NCBI RefSeq assembly: GCF_003004785.1
Contig: NZ_PVZS01000015.1
Location: forward strand, 33,195-97,194
Direction of reading: 5' to 3'
Length of the DNA: 64,000 bases
Origin: Alsobacter soli
Lineage (GTDB): Bacteria > Pseudomonadota > Alphaproteobacteria > Rhizobiales > Beijerinckiaceae
Shown: in pieces, positions 41,677 through 49,566 of the stretch
Layout: every line of letters starts with the position of its first letter
Position numbering within the stretch: the first letter of the stretch is position 1
Made by a program: the position numbers and the translations under genes
Notes under the pieces: generated by a model
Database searches by the model: none
What the model was told of the DNA's origin: nothing
What the model saw: the letters and a program-made list of their open reading frames with translations, nothing else

Positions 41677-43761
41677 ATGTCGCAGGAAGGCCGCCGCACC
41701 ACCCTGGTCTGCTCCTGCGAGAAGACCATGCCGGACTACGGGCCCGCGGCTGCGAAGGCCCAACCCGAGGACCGGGTGATCACGGGCGACTGCTTCTGCG
41801 CCACGGAGCAGAATCGCGTCCGAGGCGCGTTCACGTCCGGCGCGCCGGTGGTCACCATCGGCTGCACCCAGTACGAGGGCCTGTTTCGCGATCTCGCGGC
41901 CCAGCTGGGCTATGAGGGCGAGCTGCGGTTCGCGAACATCCGCGAGACGGCCGGCTGGTCGGACCAGGCGGCGATGGCCGGCCCCAAGGCCGCGGCGTTG
42001 TTGGGGTCGGCGGGACCGTTTGAAGAGCAGCCGCAGATGGGCGTGCTCGATCCCGTCGAGTTCGCGAGCGAAGGCGTTCTCTTGATCTATGGCCGGGACG
42101 AGCGCGCGATCGAGGCGGCCGAGGCCTTGTCCGACCGGCTCGACGTGACAGTGCTGCTCACCGGCGAGCAGGACGTGACCCCGCCGCGCGCCTGGGACGT
42201 CCCCGTCGTGCGCGGGACCGTCAGGAATGCATCGGGCCACCTGGGCGCCTTCGAGCTGGTCGTCGACGGCTTCGCCGAGCCGCGGCCGTCATCGCGCGCC
42301 TCCCTTGCGTTCGGGCCGGGACGGGACGGCGCGAAATCCCGGTGCGACATCATCCTAGACCTGTCGGGGAGACAGGCGCTGTTCCCGGCGCCGGACCTTC
42401 GCGACGGCTACCTTCGCGCCGATCCCGGCGATCCGGCGCTCGTGCGCCAAGCGATTTCGGCCGCTGCGAACCTCACGGGCGAGTTCCTCAAGCCGCGCTA
42501 CGTCGCGCTGACAGAAACCCTTTGCGCCCACTCGCGGTCCAGGATCACGGGCTGCTCCCGGTGCCTCGACCTTTGTCCCACAGGAGCGATCCGGCCCGCG
42601 GGCGACCACGTCGCGATCGATCCCCACGTATGCGGCGGCTGCGGCGACTGCGCGGCCGCCTGCCCCACCGGCGCGGTCGCCTACGCAGCGCCGCCGACCG
42701 ACGAGGCGCTCCGGCGCGTCCGCCAGCTCATCGAGGGATTCCGGCGCGCCGGCGGGCGGGACCCGATCATCCTCTACCATCCGGACAAGGAGGGGGCCGA
42801 CATCATCGACGCGCTCGCGCGCTTCGGGCGCGGCCTGCCTGCGCGCGTGCTGCCCGTTGCTGTGAGTTCGGTTCACCGCCTCGGCCTGGAGTTCTGGTGC
42901 TCTCCCCTGCTGTGGGGCGCGACCGCAGTGCGGGCCTGGTCCCGCGAGAGGCCAGCCCACGCGTTGGACGGCCTGCACGCGACCCTACGACTTGCAGAAA
43001 CCTTGACCGCGGCCCTGGGCTTCGAGGAGGCGTGCGGGCTGATCGCGACCGACGACCCCGACGCCTTGCGGGAGGCCTTGGACGCGGCTCCCCAGGCGGG
43101 TGCGACGCGCATATCGGCCTTCGAGCCGGCGGCGGAAAAGCGCAGGCTGTTTGCGGCCATGCTCTATGAACTGCGCGCCGTGGCCCCCTCCCCGGTCGAT
43201 GTCGTCCCACTCCCGGCGGGAGCGCCGTTCGGCGCCGTCCAGCTGGATCGGGAGGCCTGCACCCTGTGCCTGTCTTGCGTCTCGGCATGCCCCACGGCCG
43301 CCCTGGGCGACTCGGCCGAACGGCCGGCGCTGTTCTTCGCCGAGGACGCCTGCGTCCAGTGCGGGCTGTGCGCGGCGACATGCCCGGAGCGGGCGATCAC
43401 CCTCGTGCCGCGCGTGAACTTCGGCGCCCAGGGGGCTCCGCGCGTTTTGCTGAAAGACGAGGAGCCGTTCTGCTGCGCCGCCTGTGGCAAGCCATTCGGC
43501 GCCCGGAGTTCGATCGAGCGCGTCGTCGCCAAGCTCGGCGACCACTGGATGTTCAGCGGCCCGAACAAGGCGCGGCTCGACGTCCTGCGGATGTGCGAGG
43601 ACTGCCGGGTGCAGGCCATCGTGAGCGACGGCCTGGACCCTCACGCACCCGGCGCCCGGCCCGCCCCGCGAACAGCTGACGACTACCGCGCCGGCCCCTC
43701 GCCTCGGGATGGTGCGGAGACGCCCAGCGCAACGCCTTCCCCTCCCGCCGGAACCGGATGA
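41677..43761 (+). CDS. Large multi-cluster 4Fe-4S ferredoxin-type protein
   Basis: A 694-residue cytosolic protein divergent from the formate dehydrogenase row. Four ferredoxin-type motifs are visible, as CSRCLDLCP (near residue 293), CGGCGDCAAACP (318), CTLCLSCVSACP (527) and CVQCGLCAATCP (558). There is an N-terminal Cys cluster (VCSCEKTM and CFCATEQ) and a C-terminal CCAAC/CEDC set that may bind zinc or another cluster. The middle (residues about 350-520) resembles hydrogenase/heterodisulfide-type electron-transfer folds but was not identified. The ATG at 41677 follows GGCGAGG. It probably moves electrons to or from formate dehydrogenase or its maturation. Confidence 0.8.
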   Translation: MSQEGRRTTLVCSCEKTMPDYGPAAAKAQPEDRVITGDCFCATEQNRVRGAFTSGAPVVTIGCTQYEGLFRDLAAQLGYEGELRFANIRETAGWSDQAAMAGPKAAALLGSAGPFEEQPQMGVLDPVEFASEGVLLIYGRDERAIEAAEALSDRLDVTVLLTGEQDVTPPRAWDVPVVRGTVRNASGHLGAFELVVDGFAEPRPSSRASLAFGPGRDGAKSRCDIILDLSGRQALFPAPDLRDGYLRADPGDPALVRQAISAAANLTGEFLKPRYVALTETLCAHSRSRITGCSRCLDLCPTGAIRPAGDHVAIDPHVCGGCGDCAAACPTGAVAYAAPPTDEALRRVRQLIEGFRRAGGRDPIILYHPDKEGADIIDALARFGRGLPARVLPVAVSSVHRLGLEFWCSPLLWGATAVRAWSRERPAHALDGLHATLRLAETLTAALGFEEACGLIATDDPDALREALDAAPQAGATRISAFEPAAEKRRLFAAMLYELRAVAPSPVDVVPLPAGAPFGAVQLDREACTLCLSCVSACPTAALGDSAERPALFFAEDACVQCGLCAATCPERAITLVPRVNFGAQGAPRVLLKDEEPFCCAACGKPFGARSSIERVVAKLGDHWMFSGPNKARLDVLRMCEDCRVQAIVSDGLDPHAPGARPAPRTADDYRAGPSPRDGAETPSATPSPPAGTG

Positions 43762-45017
43762 CGGCCGCCGGCCTGAGGACCTGCATGCAGAACGAGAACT
43801 CGTCAGGATCCGGCCGCATGCTGGCCCAGATCCCCCGCGGCGTCTGGGCGCTGGGGTTCGTGAGCATGTTCATGGACATCTCCTCGGAGATGATCCACGC
43901 GCTGCTGCCCGTCTACCTCGTGTCGGTGCTGGGGGCCACGACAGTCACGGTGGGCCTCATCGAGGGCGTCGCCGAAGCGACCGCCAGCATCACGAAGATT
44001 TTCTCGGGCGTGCTCTCGGACTGGCTCGGGCGGCGCAAGCTGCTGGCCGCGATCGGCTATGGGCTGGCGGCCTTCACGAAACCGGTCTTTCCGCTGGCGC
44101 CGACCGTCGGCTGGCTCGTGGCGGCGCGCTTCGTGGACCGGGTGGGCAAGGGAATCCGGGGCGCCCCGCGGGATGCGCTCGTGGCCGATCTCACGCCCGG
44201 CCACCTCCGCGGAGCAAGCTTCGGCCTAAGGCAGTCCCTCGACACGGTGGGGGCCTTCCTGGGCCCTCTCGCCGCCATCGGGCTCATGCTGCTGTCGGGG
44301 GATCATTACCGGCTGGTGTTCTGGATCGCCGTGGTCCCCGCCTTCATCGCGTTCGGGCTGCTGCTGCTCGGCGTGGAGGAGCCCGCCCGCCACGTGCGGG
44401 AGGGCGCCAGGGCGCCGATACGACTGCTCGACACGGCCCAACTGGGCGGCGCGTTCTGGGCCGTGACCGGCGTCGCGGCCGTGCTCACGCTTGCGCGCTT
44501 CAGCGAGGCGTTCTTGGTGCTCCGCTCGTGCGACGCGGGCCTCCCCGTCGCCTGGGTTCCCATCGTGATGGTGGCGATGAACATCGTCTACGCCCTGTCC
44601 TCCTACCCGGCAGGGGCGCTGTCGGACCGGCTCGGACGCCGCGGCGTCATGGTCGTGGGCGTCGCCTTTCTGATCGGGGCCGACCTGCTCCTGGCCATCA
44701 ACGGCTCCTTCGCCGTCCTGCTGGCGGGCGTAGCGCTGTGGGGGCTGCACATGGGCTTCACGCAGGGGCTCCTCGCAACGCTGGTGGCCGACACGGCCCC
44801 TGCGCGGCTGCGCGGGACCGCCTTCGGCGTCTTCAACCTGGCTGCAGGCGTCGCCATGCTGGCGGCCAGCCTGATCGCCGGGGCGCTCTGGGATGCGTAT
44901 GGCGCGCCGGCCACATTCCTTTCCGGCGCGGCCTTCACAACCTTGGCGCTGGCCGGATTGCTGGCCCTGCAGCAGCCAAAGGCTTCGACGGGAACGCCGT
45001 CGCAAACGGGTCTATGA
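43758..45017 (+). CDS. Major facilitator superfamily transporter
   Basis: A 419-residue inner-membrane protein with about 12 helices. The MFS loop motif appears as GVLSDWLGRRKLL after helix 2 and GALSDRLGRRG in the second half. The opening FVSMFMDISSEMIHALLPVYL is typical of a subgroup often annotated as resistance or sugar transporters. Its start overlaps the stop of the Fe-S protein gene by four bases, so both are in one transcript. Substrate unknown. Confidence 0.9.
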   Translation: MTAAGLRTCMQNENSSGSGRMLAQIPRGVWALGFVSMFMDISSEMIHALLPVYLVSVLGATTVTVGLIEGVAEATASITKIFSGVLSDWLGRRKLLAAIGYGLAAFTKPVFPLAPTVGWLVAARFVDRVGKGIRGAPRDALVADLTPGHLRGASFGLRQSLDTVGAFLGPLAAIGLMLLSGDHYRLVFWIAVVPAFIAFGLLLLGVEEPARHVREGARAPIRLLDTAQLGGAFWAVTGVAAVLTLARFSEAFLVLRSCDAGLPVAWVPIVMVAMNIVYALSSYPAGALSDRLGRRGVMVVGVAFLIGADLLLAINGSFAVLLAGVALWGLHMGFTQGLLATLVADTAPARLRGTAFGVFNLAAGVAMLAASLIAGALWDAYGAPATFLSGAAFTTLALAGLLALQQPKASTGTPSQTGL

Positions 45018-45054
45018 TGCATTTCTGATGGAAGACATCGCCGAGGGCGTGGCC

Positions 45055-45411
45055 ATGCAGATGCCAAGCAACGCGGTCCTGCTGAGGATCTTTACGGGAG
45101 AGAACGACCGCTGCGGGAGCCAGCCTCTCTATGAGGCCATCGTCCTGAAGGCGCGGGAGATGCACCTGGGGGGCGCTACGGTGCTGCGCGGCCCCATGGG
45201 TTTCGGCCACTCCAGCCGACTGCACACGGCCAAGATCCTGCGATTGTCCGAAGACCTGCCGCTCGTGATCGAAATCGTCGACAGCGAGGAGAAAATCAAC
45301 GCCTTTCTCCCCATCCTGGACGGGATGATGGACAGCGGCCTGGTCACGCTGGAGAAGGTGCAGGTCCTGCAATACGGAAAGCAGCGTCTTGGGCAATCCA
45401 CTCCCGCCTGA
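45055..45411 (+). CDS. DUF190 family protein
   Basis: About 118 residues of a PII-like small protein, with the family blocks LLRIFTGENDRCGSQPLYEAIVLKARE, GATVLRGPMGFG and LPLVIEIVDSEEKI. DUF190 genes often pair with crcB fluoride channels, as here. The start is uncertain: ATG at 45055 (GAGGG nine bases upstream), ATG at 45061 and a longer ATG at 45028 are all in frame. It may be a ligand-sensing or trimeric regulatory protein. The role is unproven. Confidence 0.82.
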   Translation: MQMPSNAVLLRIFTGENDRCGSQPLYEAIVLKAREMHLGGATVLRGPMGFGHSSRLHTAKILRLSEDLPLVIEIVDSEEKINAFLPILDGMMDSGLVTLEKVQVLQYGKQRLGQSTPA

Positions 45412-45585
45412 ACACGCCCGGTCGCCCGTCGTGAGGTCAGTCGCGTCGTCCCCTTGATCGACGTCCGCAGAGCGGCGTAACCCTTGGCTGGGCTAGGGGA
45501 GTTGGAAGAATCGCAGGCGCGTGGCGTTCCCGCCGCAGTCTGTTTCCCCCTCCCCGCCTCACGCCCACTCGCCATCGAGGATCTC

Positions 45586-45972
45586 ATGCAGGCCTATCTC
45601 TGGATCACGCTCGGCAGCGCCTTGGGCGGACTGGCGCGCTACTGGTCGTCTGGCGTGATCGCAAACGCGTTCGGCGGGTCATTCCCGTTCGGAACCCTGT
45701 TCGTCAACATCCTCGGCTCCTTCATCATCGGCTTCACCAACACGCTGACCGGGCCAGATGGACGGTTGCTCGTGGCGTCCGAATACCGGCAATTCGTCAT
45801 GGTGGGCCTGTGCGGCGGGTTCACCACCTTCTCCAGCTTCAGCCTCCAGACCCTCACGCTCGCGCAGGACGGCGAGTTGGCGCAGGCGGGAGCCAACGTC
45901 GTGGTGTCGGTGGTGACATGCCTGGCGGCCGTCTGGCTGGGGCATGTGACGGCGGCTGCGCTGAACACCTGA
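45586..45972 (+). CDS. crcB: CrcB/Fluc fluoride channel
   Basis: A 128-residue protein with four membrane helices that exports fluoride. Characteristic sites are GGLARYWSS, FPFGTLFVNILGSF (the Asn of the pore) and GLCGGFTTFSSFS (the Phe and Thr/Ser lining the ion path). The ATG at 45586 has GAGGA at five bases. Upstream codons back to 45484 are in frame but out of family. The 174-base gap before it shows no recognisable fluoride riboswitch. Confidence 0.93.
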   Translation: MQAYLWITLGSALGGLARYWSSGVIANAFGGSFPFGTLFVNILGSFIIGFTNTLTGPDGRLLVASEYRQFVMVGLCGGFTTFSSFSLQTLTLAQDGELAQAGANVVVSVVTCLAAVWLGHVTAAALNT

Positions 45973-45996
45973 ACGCGCGCGCCCGCGTCCCTCTTC

Positions 45997-46021
45997 GGAA
46001 CTCTCGCTGACCAGCAAGGTT
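45997..46021 (+). promoter_or_regulatory. Possible EcfG-type stress promoter before the GCG_CRPN gene
   Basis: GGAAC (45997-46001), 16 bases, then GGTT (46018-46021), 30 bases before the start codon. Same spacing as the candidates before the DUF421 and DUF1236 genes. Confidence 0.35.
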
Positions 46022-46050
46022 GAGGCGCGGGGGGCTCAGGAGGAAATCGG

Positions 46051-46317
46051 ATGCGCAAACTGATCCTTGCAGCCACGTTTTCGCTGTTCGCCGCGGCGCC
46101 TTTCGCCGCCCAAGCAATGCCCATCCAGACGAATCCCGCGCCTGACAGCGGCGTCACGCTTGTCGCCGGAGGGTGTGGCCCCGGGTTCCATCGCGGACCC
46201 TGGGGAGGCTGCAGGCCGAATCGCCGGGTCTGGGGACCTGGCCCTGGCTTTCATCGCTGCGTGGTCCGGGTCCACCGGACTCCGTGGGGCGTACGCCGCG
46301 TACGCACCTGCCGCTGA
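46051..46317 (+). CDS. Small secreted GCG_CRPN-type protein
   Basis: An 88-residue exported peptide. The Sec signal spans residues 1-22 (ending AAQA). The mature part begins with the signature GCGPGFHRGPWGGCRPN, known from the GCG_CRPN family of Hyphomicrobiales. It continues with Gly/Arg/His/Trp-rich residues and a second pair of cysteines. The four cysteines suggest disulfides in the periplasm or outside the cell. The ribosome site AGGAGGAAA is strong. A terminator follows within eight bases. Function unknown. Confidence 0.85.
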   Translation: MRKLILAATFSLFAAAPFAAQAMPIQTNPAPDSGVTLVAGGCGPGFHRGPWGGCRPNRRVWGPGPGFHRCVVRVHRTPWGVRRVRTCR

Positions 46318-46324
46318 TCGAGGG

Positions 46325-46346
46325 GCCCGGCGCAAGCCGGGCTTTT
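46325..46346 (+). terminator. Rho-independent terminator after the GCG_CRPN gene
   Basis: Perfect seven-pair stem GCCCGGC/GCCGGGC with a GCAA tetraloop, followed by TTTT. Confidence 0.85.
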
Positions 46347-46639
46347 CATTTGGGGGCGCCTATAGCCCTCCGGGCGGGCGCCAGTCTCCAGAGCCGTCGC
46401 CCCCCGCGACTCAAGCTCCATCATGCCCTTTCGAGGTACGCCGTTTGGCTTGCTTCTACGCCAACGGGTCCATTGCGCATCAAGCCGTTTGGCCACAAAG
46501 TCATGAGCCAAAAAACTACCGGTGGTCTGCGGGTGCCACACCGGCTTTCCAAGCGGACCATCTCGATTCCACGATGGACATACATCGTCGCGCGGATGTT
46601 CGGGGGGGCATAATCATCGCAACAAGGGCCCCAGCGAAC
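46347..46639. other. Non-coding gap before the two regulator genes
   Basis: About 290 bases, somewhat AT-richer than the surroundings. Open frames run through it on both strands but carry no recognisable protein. The word GCCGTTTGGC occurs twice (near 46442 and 46485). The gap probably holds the promoter of the downstream regulators, but no clear box was read. Confidence 0.35.
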
Positions 46640-47227
46640 ATGAGTACTCCGCTGCTGGACCGAATTGCAGACCATGACCTGGCCGCCGGCGAACACGCCG
46701 CAGCGCCATCGCCGGCTGAAGGCAACGGACACCATCAGGCCGAAGCCACGGCCGACAAGGGCTATCCCGTCGACAGGAGCCGAGCGGAAATCGGCCTTCT
46801 CCTGGTCGGTTCGTTCCGGCTCGAGCGTGAATGCCTGGCGCAGGCCATCCAGAAGCGCTGCCCCCAGTTCAAGATCTTCGACCTGGATTTCGACCCGCTG
46901 CAGCTGGAGCAGCTCGGGGAGTGGGCGGACGTCGTGGTGTTGAGCCGGAACGGCCTGGGCAGGGCGCACGAGGACATCAGGGTCGCGCTGGACGCCTTGC
47001 GGGCCTCGACCCCGGCGCCGGCGACGATGATCATCTCGGACCTCAGCAACGAGCAGGACGCGCTTTGGGCCCTGAAATCCGGGGCTGCTGGCGTGTTCTC
47101 GATGGACGAAGGCGTGCAACTGCTCATCGCCGCCATCCAGGTGCTGCTGGCTGGCGGACGTTACGTCCCGGCGAAAGTCCTGACGCACTGGTGCGAACAG
47201 GGCGGCGCCGTTCCTCAGAGACCATAA
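46640..47227 (+). CDS. Stand-alone receiver-like protein without phosphoacceptor Asp
   Basis: A 195-residue protein. After a 60-residue variable N-terminus it has a CheY-like fold (IGLLLVGSFRLERECLAQAI to GVQLLIAAIQVLLAGGRYVP), ending without a DNA-binding domain. The expected acidic pair at the start and the Asp after beta-3 are missing (the site reads DVVVLSRNGLG), so it is probably not phosphorylated. The gene after it encodes a related protein with a LuxR domain. The ATG at 46640 was chosen for fold length; an in-frame ATG at 46574 exists. Confidence 0.65.
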   Translation: MSTPLLDRIADHDLAAGEHAAAPSPAEGNGHHQAEATADKGYPVDRSRAEIGLLLVGSFRLERECLAQAIQKRCPQFKIFDLDFDPLQLEQLGEWADVVVLSRNGLGRAHEDIRVALDALRASTPAPATMIISDLSNEQDALWALKSGAAGVFSMDEGVQLLIAAIQVLLAGGRYVPAKVLTHWCEQGGAVPQRP

Positions 47228-47288
47228 GGCCACAGGCCTGCGAAGGGGCTTCCGACATCGCGACAGGGGGCGGACAAGGTGGAGCGAC

Positions 47289-48080
47289 ATGAAGCTATCC
47301 GAGCCGAACACTCCCGAAGGCGCCCGCGCCTACTGGTTCGCGCCGCCGTCCCGGCATGGGCCGACGCGAACCGCCCCGGTGGCCCTGGTCGTCGACGCGC
47401 GGGAGCTTGCGCGCCAGACCATGATCGAGGCCCTCAGGGACTTGCTGCCGCATGTTCAATTTCTCGAGGCCGCTTCCCTGGCTGCTCCGATGACCGGCGC
47501 CCATGCATGCGACGTGGTGATCGTCGCGGCTGAGCACGTCGCCGACCTCGACAGTCGCGATCTCCAGGAGAGCCTGGAGGCCTTCGCCAGGGCTCATCCC
47601 AGGGCCGCCCTGGTCGTGCTTCTCGAGGACGCCGTCTCGCCCCTTTCCGAGCAGCTGAGCGGCGACGTCGCGGGCTTGATGCTGGCCGACGGGTCCATCG
47701 AGATATTGGCGGCGGGGCTGCAGATCGTGCTGGCAGGCGGCTCTTTCGGGCCGGTCAGTCCGCCGCGAGCCGGTTCGGCCTCCGGGCAAGCGGCCGCGAG
47801 GGACCAAGTTCCGGACGTCGCCGGCGCCTCGACGGCCGACGCCGAACTGGTCGACGACGGATTCACCAAACGCGAAGCCGAAATCGTGCAGTTGCTGCTG
47901 CAAGGCCTCCAGAACAAGCTGATCGCCTTTGAGCTGCAGGTTTCCGAAAGCACCGTGAAGGTGCATCTGCGGAACATCATGAAGAAGCTGCACGCTTCCA
48001 ATCGGACGCAGGTCGCCATGCGGGTGAACGGAGCGCGGCTCCTCGACGGGCGTCCCACGATGCGATTGCCGGAGCAGTGA
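47289..48080 (+). CDS. LuxR-type regulator with degenerate receiver domain
   Basis: A 263-residue protein with a receiver-like N-terminal half (residues about 30-155) and a LuxR/FixJ helix-turn-helix (about 195-250; FTKREAEIVQLLLQGLQNK, VSESTVKVHLRNIMKKL). In the receiver the phosphoacceptor position after beta-3 reads DVVIVAAEH, so Asp is replaced. It lies 61 bases after the related stand-alone receiver gene and directly beside the polysaccharide genes, which it may control. The ATG at 47289 follows a GGTGGAG site. Confidence 0.85.
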   Translation: MKLSEPNTPEGARAYWFAPPSRHGPTRTAPVALVVDARELARQTMIEALRDLLPHVQFLEAASLAAPMTGAHACDVVIVAAEHVADLDSRDLQESLEAFARAHPRAALVVLLEDAVSPLSEQLSGDVAGLMLADGSIEILAAGLQIVLAGGSFGPVSPPRAGSASGQAAARDQVPDVAGASTADAELVDDGFTKREAEIVQLLLQGLQNKLIAFELQVSESTVKVHLRNIMKKLHASNRTQVAMRVNGARLLDGRPTMRLPEQ

Positions 48081-48099
48081 GAGAAAGTTCAAGGCCGCC

Positions 48100-49566
48100 T
48101 CAGGACCGGCCTGATCGCCACCCCGCCGGCAGCAGCAGGTCGAGATCCTTCCAGGCCCCCACCGCGTAGTCGCGCGTGGCGAGGGCGAGGCAGGCGCCGT
48201 AGGACACCGCTCCGACCGCGCAGAGCAGCGCGAAGCGCAGCAGCACTGGCGTGTCCGCCATGAACGTTCGCAGGGGCGTCAGGACCAGGACCATGGCCAG
48301 GCCCGCCAGGACGGGAGGTCCCACCACGCGCCAGATGTTTCGCTCGGAGCACCCGAGTCCGGCGGCGAGCACGCGCACGGAAAGATAGAGCGCGGCGTGG
48401 GCGCCCATCACCTGCGCGACAACCGCTGCGGTCAGGCCGAAGAACGCTCCGGCCAGCACTGCAAGCGAGATCAGGGCCACCGCGAACGTGGACATCTTGG
48501 ACAAAAGCCGCGTCTTGCCCGAAGCGAGCACGAGCGACGCGAGCAGAGCCAGGACAACGGTCGGAGCGGCCGCGAAGGCCAGCACGGTCATGACCTCGGC
48601 GCTCGGCGCCCATCGTGGACCGAACAGGAGCTGCACGAATTCAGGCGCGACCTGGCCTGCCCCGTAGTAGGCCGGCACGGCGACGACGAGGACGAGACGA
48701 AGCATCCGCAGGAACTGGGTCTCGCGCTCACGCGCCTCGAAGCGGGCCAGGGCCGAGAGCGCCACACCGGCAGCCGGCTGGAGCACGAGTTGGGAAACAG
48801 CCTCCAGCGCCCGGGAGCCGACCCTGTAGAAGGCGAGCGCCTCGAGGCCCGTGACGAAGCCGACCACGGCTTCCGGCGCGCGCTCCCCAACCTGACTCAG
48901 GACGCGGCTGGCGCTGGCGCCGCTCCAGTAGCGGCCCAGGTCCCAGGCGTGATCAGGCGAAAACTGCATTCCGGGCGACCAGCCCAACGCTCGCCAGCTG
49001 AGCAGCAGCTGCAGGGCGGAGAAGGCGACCCGCTGGGCCACCAGGGCCCAAGGCCCCCAGCCCGCCAGGGCGAGGGGCACGGCGAGCAGCCCGCTGCCGA
49101 GGGTGGCCAGGGACAGCCGCCATGCGATCGCCTGGTAGCGGAAGGAGCGCTTGAACAAGCCTTCCTGAACGCAGCGCGGCGCCTCCAGCAGCAGAATGAT
49201 CGAGAGAGCCGCCAGGATGACCCCGGCCTGATGACCATAGATGCGCTCCACCACCGGCGAAGCCAGCGCCGCACACGCCAGGAAGGCGGCGAAGCCGGCT
49301 GCAAGGGCGACCCAGAACGCCGTGTTGACGTAAGCCTCATCCATGTCGCTCCGGCTGATCACCGCGTCCGTCACGGCCGCGAAGAGGGCCATGCGGACGA
49401 GTTCCATGCAGAGCGCCTCGAAGGAGACGAGCCCCAGTTCGGCCGGCTCGATCGAACGGGCGATCACGGCGAAGATACCGAAATTCGCGACCGCGATCGC
49501 CACTCCCGCGCCGGAAAGCCACAGGGCTCCCTTGAGGGTCTGTCTTCCGATCCCGGCGGCGCTCAT
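48100..49566 (-). CDS. Polysaccharide flippase (MOP/Wzx-like)
   Basis: A 488-residue inner-membrane protein with about 14 hydrophobic helices. The N-terminus RQTLKGALWLSGAGVAIAVANF and the pattern IARSIEPAELGLVSFEALCMEL are typical of the MOP superfamily (Wzx, ExoT). It would move lipid-linked repeat units across the inner membrane. A frame running farther upstream was rejected because it overlaps the polymerase gene out of frame. The four-base overlap (ATGA) with that gene shows coupling. Confidence 0.88.
   Translation of the reverse strand: MSAAGIGRQTLKGALWLSGAGVAIAVANFGIFAVIARSIEPAELGLVSFEALCMELVRMALFAAVTDAVISRSDMDEAYVNTAFWVALAAGFAAFLACAALASPVVERIYGHQAGVILAALSIILLLEAPRCVQEGLFKRSFRYQAIAWRLSLATLGSGLLAVPLALAGWGPWALVAQRVAFSALQLLLSWRALGWSPGMQFSPDHAWDLGRYWSGASASRVLSQVGERAPEAVVGFVTGLEALAFYRVGSRALEAVSQLVLQPAAGVALSALARFEARERETQFLRMLRLVLVVAVPAYYGAGQVAPEFVQLLFGPRWAPSAEVMTVLAFAAAPTVVLALLASLVLASGKTRLLSKMSTFAVALISLAVLAGAFFGLTAAVVAQVMGAHAALYLSVRVLAAGLGCSERNIWRVVGPPVLAGLAMVLVLTPLRTFMADTPVLLRFALLCAVGAVSYGACLALATRDYAVGAWKDLDLLLPAGWRSGRS

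Noticed and set aside
45412..45585. Fluoride riboswitch before crcB
   Set aside because: The GGNGATGG and paired elements of the crcB RNA motif could not be found by eye. A covariance search would be decisive.
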